DNA of 64,000 nucleotides from the NCBI RefSeq assembly GCF_000218565.1, contig NC_015684.1:3531749-3595748 (forward strand), given 5' to 3'. This DNA comes from Afipia carboxidovorans OM5. GTDB lineage: Bacteria > Pseudomonadota > Alphaproteobacteria > Rhizobiales > Xanthobacteraceae. Position numbers and translations under genes: made by a program. Positions within the stretch are counted from its first letter, which is position 1. Each line of letters begins with the position of its first letter. The notes beneath the pieces are model-generated. The model saw only the letters and a list, made by a program, of their open reading frames with translations, made no database searches and was not told the origin of the DNA. This document shows, piece by piece, positions 40,326-49,253 of this stretch.

Positions 40326-41026
40326 GATTCTAGCCCCCAAAGACACCACGCCACGACGCGCGAACGCATCGTTCCGCTTTCCGATATGTGTGAAAGTCGT
40401 GGTGCCCCCCGGCACAGTCCTCTGCCGCCAACGCAATCTGCGGATTCATTTAATCCGACGCAGATCGCTTTCGATCATCGCGCGTCTACGCACGATCCTG
40501 ATCGAAGGGCGGAACGGTTTGAGTATCCGTGACGCGGATCGCTCAAGCCGTCTTACATCAAGACGACATCCGGGTGATATGAAACGGCCATCGGGGCGTC
40601 AAGCAATGCGGGCACGAAATGCGTGTCGAAAACAGCACACATCTTTCACCGCTCGCGATTTGAGAAAGAATTTGAATTGATCGTGCAACGATGCGGACGA
40701 TCAATAGCTACACCTTGAGCGTGCATCGCGCACGCTTATGACCTGCACGACATATGTTGCGATCAATGTCGCTACACGAGCTTCAACACGAGGATGGGTT
40801 TGCGTTCCCTCAAAGGCTGCGATCATCTCTCATCAGCTGATTCAGCAATTTCGGGTTCGACGATACGAACTGCGATTGACGCGTCATGCGAAGGATCAAT
40901 CGGTTGCGCCATCGCGGAAACATCGCAGTTAATGAAACCTTAAGTTGAGAAGATATCGAAGCGACCTTCTCGGCAGACGCAGACACCGCATGGTCTCGTG
41001 CAAGTTGCGACAAAAGCGCCCACTCG
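40326..41026. other. Long spacer (700 bp) between receptor and ABC ATPase
   Basis: No convincing gene. It should contain the receptor promoter on the minus strand. A hairpin AGCGTGC / GCACGCT is at 40718-40736, and an AT-rich stretch around 40655-40680 (GATTTGAGAAAGAATTTGAA) is a candidate iron-regulator site, though no clean Fur, RirA or Irr box could be read. The part at 40740-41020 looks lower in GC than its neighbours and may be decayed coding DNA. A cobalamin riboswitch was looked for and not found. Confidence 0.5.
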
Positions 41027-41830
41027 TTAGAGCCGGACAGGTTCCATCACCGGCACGATCAGCATCTGGCCATCGGCGTTGGTCAGCGTCGAGACCTCGA
41101 CACCGTAGAGCGTATGGATCAACGGCGGCGTGATGATCTCTGCCGGCGGACCATCCGCCATGATGGCGCCATCACGCAACACGGCGATGCGGGTTGCGAT
41201 CTGCACCGCATGTTCGGGGTTATGCGTGCTGAACACGATGGTGTGGCCGGTGCCCGCGAGGCTGACCAACTGTTGCAACAACCGGACCTGATAGCCGAAG
41301 TCGAGACCGGTCATCGGTTCGTCCATGACGAGGATGCTGGCACCTTGCGCAAGCGCACGCGCGATCAGGGTCAACTGCCGCTCGCCGCCGGAGATTTCCG
41401 TATAGGGCCGCTCCGCCAGATGCGTGATCGCGAGCCGCTCCAGGATCTCGTTGACGACCTGATGATCGGCGGCCTTTGCCGCGCGGAAGATTCCCGTCTC
41501 GGCGAGGCGGCCGAGCAGCACCACATCGCGCACGCTGTAGGGAAACGGCGCGACATGAGCCTGCGGCACATAGGCGATGCGTTGCGCCAGAGCCCTGCGC
41601 GAGAAGGTACCAAGCGGCACACCATCGAGCCGGATCTCGCCCTGTTCGGGTTTAAGAAAGCCAAGCAGGATACGAAACAGCGTGCTCTTGCCGGCACCGT
41701 TGGCGCCGAGCAGCGCCACGATCTCGCCGGAGCGCAGACTGAGCGTGACCCCGCCAAGAATGGTCCGCGTGCCGCGCCGGAAGTGCACGTCACACGCTTC
41801 GAGGCATTCGGTGGGAGGCGCGCCCGTCAT
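41027..41830 (-). CDS. Iron-chelate ABC transporter ATPase (FecE/FhuC type)
   Basis: A 267-residue ATP-binding protein. Walker A is LGANGAGKST, the signature is ISGGERQLTLIARAL, Walker B is ILVMDEPMTGLD and the H-loop is FSTHNPEHA. The pattern is that of the FecE/FhuC/BtuD group that partners FecCD permeases. The start overlaps the stop of the permease remnant by one base (TGATG), showing that the two were one transcription unit. Because the permease is truncated, this ATPase may have no working partner here. Confidence 0.9.
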   Translation of the reverse strand: MTGAPPTECLEACDVHFRRGTRTILGGVTLSLRSGEIVALLGANGAGKSTLFRILLGFLKPEQGEIRLDGVPLGTFSRRALAQRIAYVPQAHVAPFPYSVRDVVLLGRLAETGIFRAAKAADHQVVNEILERLAITHLAERPYTEISGGERQLTLIARALAQGASILVMDEPMTGLDFGYQVRLLQQLVSLAGTGHTIVFSTHNPEHAVQIATRIAVLRDGAIMADGPPAEIITPPLIHTLYGVEVSTLTNADGQMLIVPVMEPVRL

Positions 41831-42504
41831 CACGTCCAACCTTTTCGGGCGCGGCGCAACACGATGATGAAAACGGGAATGCCGAGCAATTCGGTGAGGA
41901 TGCCGATCGGAATTTCCGAACGCATGACGCTGCGCGACAGGCAATCCGCCGCGATCAGAAAGATCGCGCCGACGAAGGCGCTCGCCGGCAACAGCCGCGC
42001 GTTGCCTGGCCCGAGTGCGAGGCGCACCGCGTGCGGGATCACGAGGCCGACCCATCCGATCATCCCGGCGATTGACACCGACAGCGCGGACACCAGCGTC
42101 GCGGCGCCGATCACGCCGTAACGCACCTGCTGCGCGGGCACGCCCAGCGCGCGCGCTTCATCATCGCCCATCGACAGCGCATCAAGCGCGCGGCCGAACA
42201 GCATCAGCACAATGAGCCCGCCGACAATCGGAATCATCGCCCAGCGGATCTGGGTCATGTCGACGCCGCCGAGGCTGCCCATCAGCCAATAGACGATGGC
42301 GGGCAACTGCTCGTTGGGGTCTGCGGTGTATTTGACGATCGACAGCGCCGAGGTGAACAGCGCACCGGAAATCATGCCGCCCAGCACCAGCATGATCATC
42401 GAGGCATGACCGAACAGGTTCGCGATCATCAATCCGACGCCGACCGCGACAAGCCCCATGATGAAGGCCGAAAGCTGGATCAGCGCCCAGTTGATGACTT
42501 GTCC
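41830..42504 (-). pseudogene. FecCD-family ABC permease, 5'-truncated
   Basis: The frame holds about 225 codons; FecCD permeases have about 330-350. The retained part corresponds to the C-terminal two thirds: VINWALIQLSAFIMGLVAVG, the GGMISGALFTSALSIVKY region, WLMGSLGGVDMTQI, the cytoplasmic GWVGLVIPHAVRLALGP coupling loop and the last helices. Going upstream, the homology runs to about codon GTC-CAA near 42498 and then hits TGA at 42505-42507, with unrelated DNA beyond. The first three or four membrane helices are therefore lost. An ATG at 42459 could still make a 209-residue product, which should not transport. The break coincides with the start of the polysaccharide region. Confidence 0.8.
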
Positions 42505-42668
42505 TCATTCGACGAAAAGTTTGCGAACGGCAGAGACGTTTAAAGTATCGCGCCTGGAGGAAAGCTCAGGCGCGGCCGATCCTAGAGTACTTGCTAACGG
42601 CTCATTGACGCAAATCAGCGCAGCTCCGGCTGGGCCGCCCGGCTCGTATCAAACGTATCTGATACCGA

Positions 42669-43337
42669 TCAAGCGCCCGCATGCTTCTTCAATACGAAGC
42701 TGTTTTCATATTCGGGTGGCTGCCCCAGAACTTCATAATTGCTGAAGCACCCCTTTTCCCTGAGGTCGTCGACCGCCGGACCCACGTCGGGGGAATAGGC
42801 ATGGTCTCCATAATCATCAAATACGACATAACCACCAGGCACCACAAAGTGCTCATAGATCAAAAAATCCATGAACACGTTCTCTGCGACGTGGCCTCCA
42901 TCGATATGCAGAATCTTGAAGCTCTGAGAGAGATTGGTCACGTCCTGAATCGCAAGCTCCGACGGTTTCTTGATCAGGCTGCAGGAGGGGAAAAGCTGTT
43001 GCTGAAAATAATCCAGCTCCTCCGATTGCCCGGGGAGTGCACAAGGATCGACGCCGATGACCTTCGCCGGCGCTGAGGTCAGCGACCGCATGAAGGTAAG
43101 AGACTTGCCTTTCCAAACGCCGATTTCAACGACGTCTCCCGGCAACTCGCTCGTCTCGAGGCACAGATATCCAAGCAGCTTCACATACGGATGAAACGAA
43201 AGCTCGGTTCTCTGCATATATCGGCGCGGGATATGCTTGTACGCATCGGCAAAATCAGCCGAGACTTGGTCCCATGCCGCGTTGACCCGTAAACTGGTTT
43301 GCGCGTCGTTCAAAATCTCCGTCAGTCGTGTCATCAT
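42669..43337 (-). CDS. TylF/MycF-type class I methyltransferase
   Basis: A 222-residue protein resembling the TylF/macrocin O-methyltransferase family, metal-dependent enzymes that methylate sugar hydroxyls. The glycine motif VVEIGVWKGKSL, the acidic VIGVDPC strand end, the HIDGGHVAENVFMDF segment and the metal-binding FDDYGDHAYSPDVGPAVDD are all present. ATG at 43337 has AAGG 6 nt upstream; an ORF start further up (43403) lacks support. It is divergent from the GT2 gene. In this setting O-methylation of a surface glycan is likely but inferred. Base composition is lower in GC than the core genes. Confidence 0.82.
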   Translation of the reverse strand: MMTRLTEILNDAQTSLRVNAAWDQVSADFADAYKHIPRRYMQRTELSFHPYVKLLGYLCLETSELPGDVVEIGVWKGKSLTFMRSLTSAPAKVIGVDPCALPGQSEELDYFQQQLFPSCSLIKKPSELAIQDVTNLSQSFKILHIDGGHVAENVFMDFLIYEHFVVPGGYVVFDDYGDHAYSPDVGPAVDDLREKGCFSNYEVLGQPPEYENSFVLKKHAGA

Positions 43338-43599
43338 GTGAGCCTTTATAATACTGTCGACGTCATCCTGGACGACCCGCAAGCCACTGCACGTCCTGCA
43401 CATTCGACGGGTCTTATCACGATATCAAGCTCTGCGTTGAGTCCTCGAAGAAGCAACATGCCGGCAAGCGGAAAATCCTGTCTTCGAACTATTTTTTCTG
43501 GCTCGCTTATCGAAAACTCGCATAAACTATCGCCGGCTACCAATCGGGCGGCACACCTCACAATCACGCTCACATCCTGGGTTAGCAGATCGAGTCTAG

Positions 43600-44724
43600 A
43601 TGCCCGTTGCTTCCGTTCCGACAGTCTCCGTGATCATGCCGTCCTACAATCATGCACGGTTTATCCCCTCGGCGATCACATCGATCCTGGACCAGACGTT
43701 TTTCGACCTTGAACTCATCATTGTCGACGATGGCTCGGCCGACGATTCGGTAGATGTGATCAAGACATTTGTAGATTCCCGAATCCGCACCGTGTTCTCC
43801 GAGACGAATCAAGGAGCCGCCGCGGCCACCAACAAGGCGGTGTCGCTGGCCCGCGGAACCTACGTTGCACTCTGCAACTCCGACGATCGATGGGCGAAAA
43901 ACAAGCTCGATGTGCAGCTTTCAATTTTCAAAAACCAACCCGATCTGGCTGCAGTGTTTTCCGACGTCGCATGGATCGACAGCCAGGGCGCTCCTCTCGA
44001 TCCAAGCAACCCCTCATTCTCGAACGTCTTTCAGCAGGAGAATCGCAACCGCCATCAGTGGCTTCACGATCTTCTGCTGGGCGGCAATTGTCTCTGCCAT
44101 CCTTCGATCCTGATCAAGCGCGACGCTTTGAACCACGCCGGTCCGTATGACAACCGATTTCGTCAACTTCCAGATCTCGAGAAGTGGATCGCTCTCGTTC
44201 AATTCGGCGAAATTTTCGTTTCACCCGAGAAGCTTATCGAATTTAGAATTCACGAGTCCAATACCAGCGCCGCAAATCCGGACACCAACAGGCGAACCGT
44301 GAACGAATTCAGGCTGATCGTCCGGGATGCCTTTTACAAGATGTCGGCAGACAACTTCGCGGCTTCATTCGGCCTGAAAGCGCCGCCTCTCGTATCGGAA
44401 ACACATCTGAAGATTGAGAAAGCTCTATTTCTGATTGCTCACAGGGGCGCGTTTGAACATTTCTTCCGGGAAGCGGGACTGGACCTGATGCACGAGCTAC
44501 TTGCATCCGACGACGCCCAGCGTCTGCTGTCAGACAAGTACGGCTACAATGTCAACACGTTCTATTCCGATATGGGAGCGAGTTCGCCCTGGATCGTCGA
44601 CCCGAAGCGGAGTGTCGGAGCTGACATCGATCTCACCACAATCCCAACGCGGCACCTTGCAAATCAGGTGATGAAGAGAGGCCTCGAGTTCATGGAGGCC
44701 AAATTAAAGCGGTCGCCGAAGTGA
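43600..44724 (+). CDS. Glycosyltransferase family 2
   Basis: A 374-residue GT-A glycosyltransferase. VSVIMPSYNHARFIPSAI at the start, LELIIVDDGSADDSVDV with the nucleotide-binding aspartates and ALCNSDDRWAKNKLD with the DxD-like metal site are standard for GT2 enzymes that extend polysaccharide repeat units. A second conserved block (NHAGPYDNRFRQLPDLEKWI) holds the catalytic-base region. The C-terminal 120 residues are not recognisable. It has no membrane helix. It lies between the TylF methyltransferase (divergent) and the DegT gene (convergent, 10 bp). Confidence 0.9.
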   Translation: MPVASVPTVSVIMPSYNHARFIPSAITSILDQTFFDLELIIVDDGSADDSVDVIKTFVDSRIRTVFSETNQGAAAATNKAVSLARGTYVALCNSDDRWAKNKLDVQLSIFKNQPDLAAVFSDVAWIDSQGAPLDPSNPSFSNVFQQENRNRHQWLHDLLLGGNCLCHPSILIKRDALNHAGPYDNRFRQLPDLEKWIALVQFGEIFVSPEKLIEFRIHESNTSAANPDTNRRTVNEFRLIVRDAFYKMSADNFAASFGLKAPPLVSETHLKIEKALFLIAHRGAFEHFFREAGLDLMHELLASDDAQRLLSDKYGYNVNTFYSDMGASSPWIVDPKRSVGADIDLTTIPTRHLANQVMKRGLEFMEAKLKRSPK

Positions 44725-44734
44725 CGATCAGCTC

Positions 44735-45847
44735 TTACTGACAAAACTCATCCCGGATATCGTCAATATCGTCCTCGGTGACACCACCGTGAAACGGCAG
44801 GCAGAGAACCTGAGATTTCACGATCTCGACGTGAGGCACATTCCTCACCGAATGAATGGCGTAATTCCTGTAGGGCTCGAAGTCCGTGCAAATCGGATGA
44901 AAATACTTTCGTGAGAAAATCCCTTTCTGCTGCAAGCTCCGATAAACGTCGTCGCGGGAGCGTTTGAACAGCACAGGATCGATACAAATCTGGAAATATT
45001 GTTCCGACGGAAAGATTCCGGGCTGGTTCGGCGGAAGCCATATGCCCGGCAGCGCCTTGAGAAAATCCTGATATCGTTCCCGAAGCTGCGACCGCACCCT
45101 TTTCTCTTCGGCGACCAACGGCAGATTCAACAATCCCATGGCGGCTTGGAGCTCATTCATCTTGCCGTTGATACCAACGGAGACGACCTCGTCCTCATTC
45201 TTGATTCCGAAATTTCTCAGAAAATATAGATTCTTCGCATCCTCTGCGCGGGCTGTCGTAATCAGCCCACCTTCCGCCGTATTGAACAGTTTCGTCGCGT
45301 GAAGCGAGAACACAGACGCGTTCCCAAACAGGCCGATGGATTTTCCGTGGACCGTCACGCCAAATGCGTGGGCGGCGTCATAGATGAGTTGAAGCCCGTG
45401 CTCGTCGGCGATGGTCTGAAGACCATCCAAGTCACAGACGGTGCCGTAGACGTGTACGCCGAGAATGGCTGAGGTCTTGGCCGTAATCGCTTTCCTGACC
45501 GACTCCGGTTCGATCGTCAGCGTATCCGGCGAGACATCGGCAAAGACAGGCACCAGCCCATTCCAATGGATCGCATGAGCGGTCGCCGCAAACGTCAGCG
45601 GGGTGGTAATAACCTCACTACCTTCGGGCAACTCCAATAGCTTCAAGGCCGCCAGAAGTGCAATGGTGCCATTGTTGAACAGCATCGCCGTCGGAACATC
45701 GAGATAGCTTTTTAGTTCACTCTCCAATCGCTCATGGAGCGGCCCGCCGTTCGTCAGAATTCTCGTGTCCCAGACTTCGCGGAGCAGAGCGTGCATGTCG
45801 TTCAGATCGGGCAGCAAAGGCCGGGTCACATATAATGGTCTGGGCAT
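44735..45847 (-). CDS. DegT/DnrJ/EryC1/StrS sugar aminotransferase
   Basis: A 370-residue PLP enzyme that makes amino sugars from nucleotide 4- or 3-keto-sugars. The PLP lysine is K186 in SLHATKLFNTAEGG. LIYDAAHAFG (D157) is the PLP-ring contact, and LFNNGTIALLAAL and TPLTFAATAHAI are the usual N-terminal cofactor loops. The dTDP-4-keto sugar made by RfbB nearby is a possible substrate, but this is inference. It is convergent with the GT2 gene. Confidence 0.9.
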   Translation of the reverse strand: MPRPLYVTRPLLPDLNDMHALLREVWDTRILTNGGPLHERLESELKSYLDVPTAMLFNNGTIALLAALKLLELPEGSEVITTPLTFAATAHAIHWNGLVPVFADVSPDTLTIEPESVRKAITAKTSAILGVHVYGTVCDLDGLQTIADEHGLQLIYDAAHAFGVTVHGKSIGLFGNASVFSLHATKLFNTAEGGLITTARAEDAKNLYFLRNFGIKNEDEVVSVGINGKMNELQAAMGLLNLPLVAEEKRVRSQLRERYQDFLKALPGIWLPPNQPGIFPSEQYFQICIDPVLFKRSRDDVYRSLQQKGIFSRKYFHPICTDFEPYRNYAIHSVRNVPHVEIVKSQVLCLPFHGGVTEDDIDDIRDEFCQ

Positions 45848-45900
45848 TCTATTGTCTGCTCTTCCCGTCTGGGCCTTCGGCGGCGAACCGATACAATCCG

Positions 45901-45970
45901 GGCAATCGCGATTGCCGCCTCTGCGACAATCTTTCCGGCATGCGTCTGAAACACCTGACCTTAAGTCAGG
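45901..45970. other. Perfect 16-bp palindrome and adjacent hairpin upstream of the DegT gene
   Basis: GGCAATCGCGATTGCC (45901-45916) is a perfect palindrome about 55 bp upstream of the aminotransferase start. CCTGAC / GTCAGG with a 5-nt loop follows at 45954-45970. The first could be an operator; the second lacks a T-tract and is a weak terminator at best. It lies in the 225-bp gap between the exporter stop and the DegT start. Confidence 0.4.
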
Positions 45971-46072
45971 CGCTTTGCTCCATCAAGGACGGCCTGCGAT
46001 ACATGAGTGGCAGTTAGCTCTCAGCACTGGAGCAGCGAGCCAAGCGCCCGCCGCTGTGACGATGAGTGGCAG

Positions 46073-47881
46073 CTATCCATCAGCCTTTGCACGCAGCGGC
46101 GTGGCCTTGTCGGCCTCGCGCTGCTGCAGACGGAAGAAATTGGCGTAGCGGCCATTCTTCTGCAGCAGATCGTCGTGGCGGCCCGACTCGACGATGATGC
46201 CGTTCTCCACCACCAGAATCGTATCGGCATGCATGATGGTATGAAGGCGATGGGCGATGACGATAGTGGTGCGGCCCTTGCACAGGCGCGCCATCGCCTC
46301 CTGCACATATTTCTCTGATTCCGAATCGAGCGCGGCCGTGGCCTCATCGAGCAGGATGATCGGCGCATCCTTGATCAGTGCCCGTGCGATCGCGATGCGC
46401 TGGCGCTGGCCGCCGGACAGCTGCGTGCCGTGCTCGCCCACCGGAGTTTCATAGCCCAACGGAAAGCCCGTGATGAAATCATGGGCGCAGGCGGCCTCCG
46501 CCGCGGCCGCGATCTCCTCATCGGTCGCACCCGGCTTTCCGAAAGCGATATTCTCCCGGACGGTGCCGCGGAACAGATAGACATCCTGTCCGACATAAGC
46601 GGTCTGCTGGCGCAGCGAGCTTCGCGAATAGTCCGAGATGACCTGCTCGTCGATCAGGACTGCACCCTCATCGGCTTCATAGAAGCGCAGGAGCAACGAC
46701 AGAATCGTCGATTTTCCGCCGCCCGAGGGGCCGACCAGAGCCGTCACCTTGCCGGGCTCAGCAATGAAATTCATCTGCTTGAGCACAGGCTGGTCCGGCC
46801 GATAAGCGAAAGTCACGTCACGAAACTCGATCTGAGCCTGCGTCAGAGCAAGCGCTGGCTTGTCGCTGTCGTCCGGTTCGGTGGCGGGCTTGTCGACGAT
46901 CTCAAGCAGCATACTCGCGCCCATCAGTGCGCTGTTCAGATCGATGTTGAGGCGCGCAAGCCGCTTCGCCGGCTCATAGGCCAGCAGGAACGCGGTGATG
47001 AACGATACGAACTGCCCCGGTGCCGCATTGGTGGCGATCACGCGATAGCCGCCATACATCAGCGCCGCCGAGATCGCGATGCCGCCCAGCATCTCCATCA
47101 ACGGGCCCGAACGGTTGGCGACCTTCGCCATCTTGTTCGAAAAGGACTCAACCTCCGCGATGCTCCGATCCACTCGCTCCTGCATCGCGCTTTCGAGCGT
47201 GAAGGCTTTCACGGTGCGGATGCCCTGCAGCGATTCCTGCACGGCTTCCATGATGTAGGCCGTGCCCATGAACTGGCCGGCCGCGAGGCTCTTGATCCGC
47301 CGCACGATCTTGCGCACGAACAGAAACATCGGCGGCACGACGATGAGGCTCAGCAGCGACAGGAACGGGTCCTGCGACACCATTACGGCGACAAGGCCGA
47401 TCAGCGTCAGGAGATCCCTGCCCGCGCTCGTGATGATGAGCGACAACACCTGCGTGATCGAGGCCGCGCCGGCGGAGAGCCGGTTCAGATATTCGGACGA
47501 ATGGGACTTCGAATAGAACGCAAGGCTTTCCTGCATCAATTTCGAAAACAGCTTGCGCTGGTTGTTGGCAAGAATCGCATTGCTGATCCGCGACAGCATC
47601 ACCTGCTGCAGATAGGTGGCAATGCCTTTGGCGGTGAACAGGCCGATGACGGCGGCCGACAGCATCACGATGCCGTTGATGCTGCGATAGACATAGGCCT
47701 CGTTGATGACCTTGCCGAACAGATAAGCGGAGCCCGCGCTCGCGCCCGCGCCGATCGCCATCATGACAAGCACGAACAGATAACGCCGCCAGTAGACGAC
47801 CGCCTGCTCAGCAACAAGTCGCTTGATGACTTGCAGAGCCCCATAGGGATCGTCGGTGATCTTCCCGCGGGTCTCGGACAT
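46073..47881 (-). CDS. ABC exporter, MsbA/lipid A-polysaccharide type (fused TMD-NBD)
   Basis: A 602-residue half transporter. The N-terminal six-helix membrane domain spans about 30-320, and the ATPase domain follows: Walker A GPSGGGKST, signature LSGGQRQRIAIARAL, Walker B IILLDEATAALDSESE, H-loop IVIAHRLHTI. The layout and the FYSKSHSSEYLNRLSAGAAS region match MsbA-like lipid flippases. In this context it probably exports a lipid-linked glycan or lipid A-type substrate. The ORF is open to a TTG at 47941; ATG at 47881 (MSETRGKITDDP) is preferred. It is in the same direction as the DegT gene but separated by 225 bp. Confidence 0.9.
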   Translation of the reverse strand: MSETRGKITDDPYGALQVIKRLVAEQAVVYWRRYLFVLVMMAIGAGASAGSAYLFGKVINEAYVYRSINGIVMLSAAVIGLFTAKGIATYLQQVMLSRISNAILANNQRKLFSKLMQESLAFYSKSHSSEYLNRLSAGAASITQVLSLIITSAGRDLLTLIGLVAVMVSQDPFLSLLSLIVVPPMFLFVRKIVRRIKSLAAGQFMGTAYIMEAVQESLQGIRTVKAFTLESAMQERVDRSIAEVESFSNKMAKVANRSGPLMEMLGGIAISAALMYGGYRVIATNAAPGQFVSFITAFLLAYEPAKRLARLNIDLNSALMGASMLLEIVDKPATEPDDSDKPALALTQAQIEFRDVTFAYRPDQPVLKQMNFIAEPGKVTALVGPSGGGKSTILSLLLRFYEADEGAVLIDEQVISDYSRSSLRQQTAYVGQDVYLFRGTVRENIAFGKPGATDEEIAAAAEAACAHDFITGFPLGYETPVGEHGTQLSGGQRQRIAIARALIKDAPIILLDEATAALDSESEKYVQEAMARLCKGRTTIVIAHRLHTIMHADTILVVENGIIVESGRHDDLLQKNGRYANFFRLQQREADKATPLRAKADG

Positions 47882-48089
47882 GATGGTTCCAGATAACGAC
47901 GGACTGGCCGCCTGATTGCCCGCCACAGCGCGGATTTTCAAGTCGAAACTTCAGAGACTGCTGAAAACAATGCGCTTTTTCAGGCACTCAGATTTCCACG
48001 GCCTGATGCGGGGAAAAATGCAAGCGCCGTTTTTATTACAACATTTCGCCTGAATAGGATATGCCGCTAAGGGCAACTCTGACGGGAAT

Positions 48090-49133
48090 ATGATGTTTGC
48101 CTCTCACCGCTACAGGTACATCCGGGATCCCAACCCGTTTATCCTTGCGCTGTCGTCGGACAAAGAGATCGGTGAGATTCGCATCCGCCCGTTTCTGGCG
48201 GCCTTGCTCGCGCGCGGTGTCATCTCCGGCTTTCAGCTTGCCGATCGCGATATGGTATCGATGGGGTGGCACAAGGATTTTTCCTTCACCCATATCTGGT
48301 GTCACCGCAACGTCTCCACGGCGCAGCACCGGTTTCTCCGGAAGCACGCAGAGGCGCCGATCATCTACGACATCGACGACCTTCTCCTCGCTCCGCCCGA
48401 TTTCGTCAAAGCCCGCCCGCGCAACATGCGGCGGATTCAGTGGTGCCTCGATCACGCGCACACGATCACCACATCGACGGAAACCTTGCGCTCACATCTG
48501 CTCAATCAGGTTGCAAGCCCGAAACCAATCATCACGCTCAAGAACGGCCACGCCGGTTTCGCGCGATCGCCTCAACCTCAAATCAGGAAACAGGTGGTCT
48601 GGACCTCTGGCGATCACCCTTTCGTGTTGCGCAACGCGCCGGGATTCATGGACGGTCTTGCCGATGTCGTGAACCGTAACGATTACGAGATGATCCTGAT
48701 CGGCCGGTTCGAGCCGGATCATATCGCGTCGTTCAAGCGCGTCAGGCTGATCCGGCGGATCGATTTTAATTCGTATCGCGAGGCATTGCGCCTGTTCGAC
48801 GGCGCGATTGCACTTGCGCCCCTACCCGCCGGGCTGAAGCCGAAGAACCAGACATTCTTCGACGCGAAATCCGACATCAAGCTCCTCGATTATCTGTCGA
48901 GCGGCCTCGTGCCCGTGTGTACCAATTCCCCGCCCTATACCCGCTCGGAGCTCTACATTCCCGAACTGGGCGCGGAGGATGCCGACGATCTTTTGAAGAG
49001 ACTGGAAAGCTGCATACAGGATCACGCCGGCTGGCTCGCGCGCATCGACAGCAAAATCCATGCAACAGGCATTCTCGATCAGCGCCGCTTCGATCGCCTG
49101 TCGCAGGAGCTGGACAGGATTTTCATCGCCTGA
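48090..49133 (+). CDS. Glycosyltransferase, GT-B fold (family 4-like)
   Basis: A 347-residue protein. The APIIYDIDDLLLAPP motif after the first sheet and the C-terminal SDIKLLDYLSSGLVPVCTNSPPY donor-binding block are typical of GT4-like transferases. The NGHAGFARS segment is the interdomain linker region. Sugar and acceptor are unknown. Two adjacent ATGs (48090, 48093) can start it. It stands alone on the plus strand, divergent from the ABC exporter, 120 bp before rfbB. Confidence 0.78.
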   Translation: MMFASHRYRYIRDPNPFILALSSDKEIGEIRIRPFLAALLARGVISGFQLADRDMVSMGWHKDFSFTHIWCHRNVSTAQHRFLRKHAEAPIIYDIDDLLLAPPDFVKARPRNMRRIQWCLDHAHTITTSTETLRSHLLNQVASPKPIITLKNGHAGFARSPQPQIRKQVVWTSGDHPFVLRNAPGFMDGLADVVNRNDYEMILIGRFEPDHIASFKRVRLIRRIDFNSYREALRLFDGAIALAPLPAGLKPKNQTFFDAKSDIKLLDYLSSGLVPVCTNSPPYTRSELYIPELGAEDADDLLKRLESCIQDHAGWLARIDSKIHATGILDQRRFDRLSQELDRIFIA

Positions 49134-49177
49134 CCCAGGACGCTCTATTTCGGAAGACTGCCCGCTAAAAACGCCGG

Positions 49178-49206
49178 TTTCAATCGACCCGATAATTTTT
49201 TATATT
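49178..49206 (+). promoter_or_regulatory. Possible sigma-70-type promoter for rfbBDAC
   Basis: TTTCAA (49178-49183), 17 nt, then TATATT (49201-49206), in an unusually AT-rich patch 48 bp before the rfbB start. The -10 is good and the -35 is weak. Confidence 0.4.
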
Positions 49207-49253
49207 CGGTCAGAGTCGTTTTCCCGATCTAACCACGCTGAAAGCCCGTAAAA

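Noticed and set aside
40326..40640. Cobalamin riboswitch or other known riboswitch before the TonB receptor
   Set aside because: No B12-box or matching core was found on the minus strand.
46003..46084. Imperfect 23-bp direct repeat (ATGAGTGGCAG start) near the exporter stop
   Set aside because: Only 18 of 23 bases match and it has no flanking mobile-element features; probably chance or a small local duplication.
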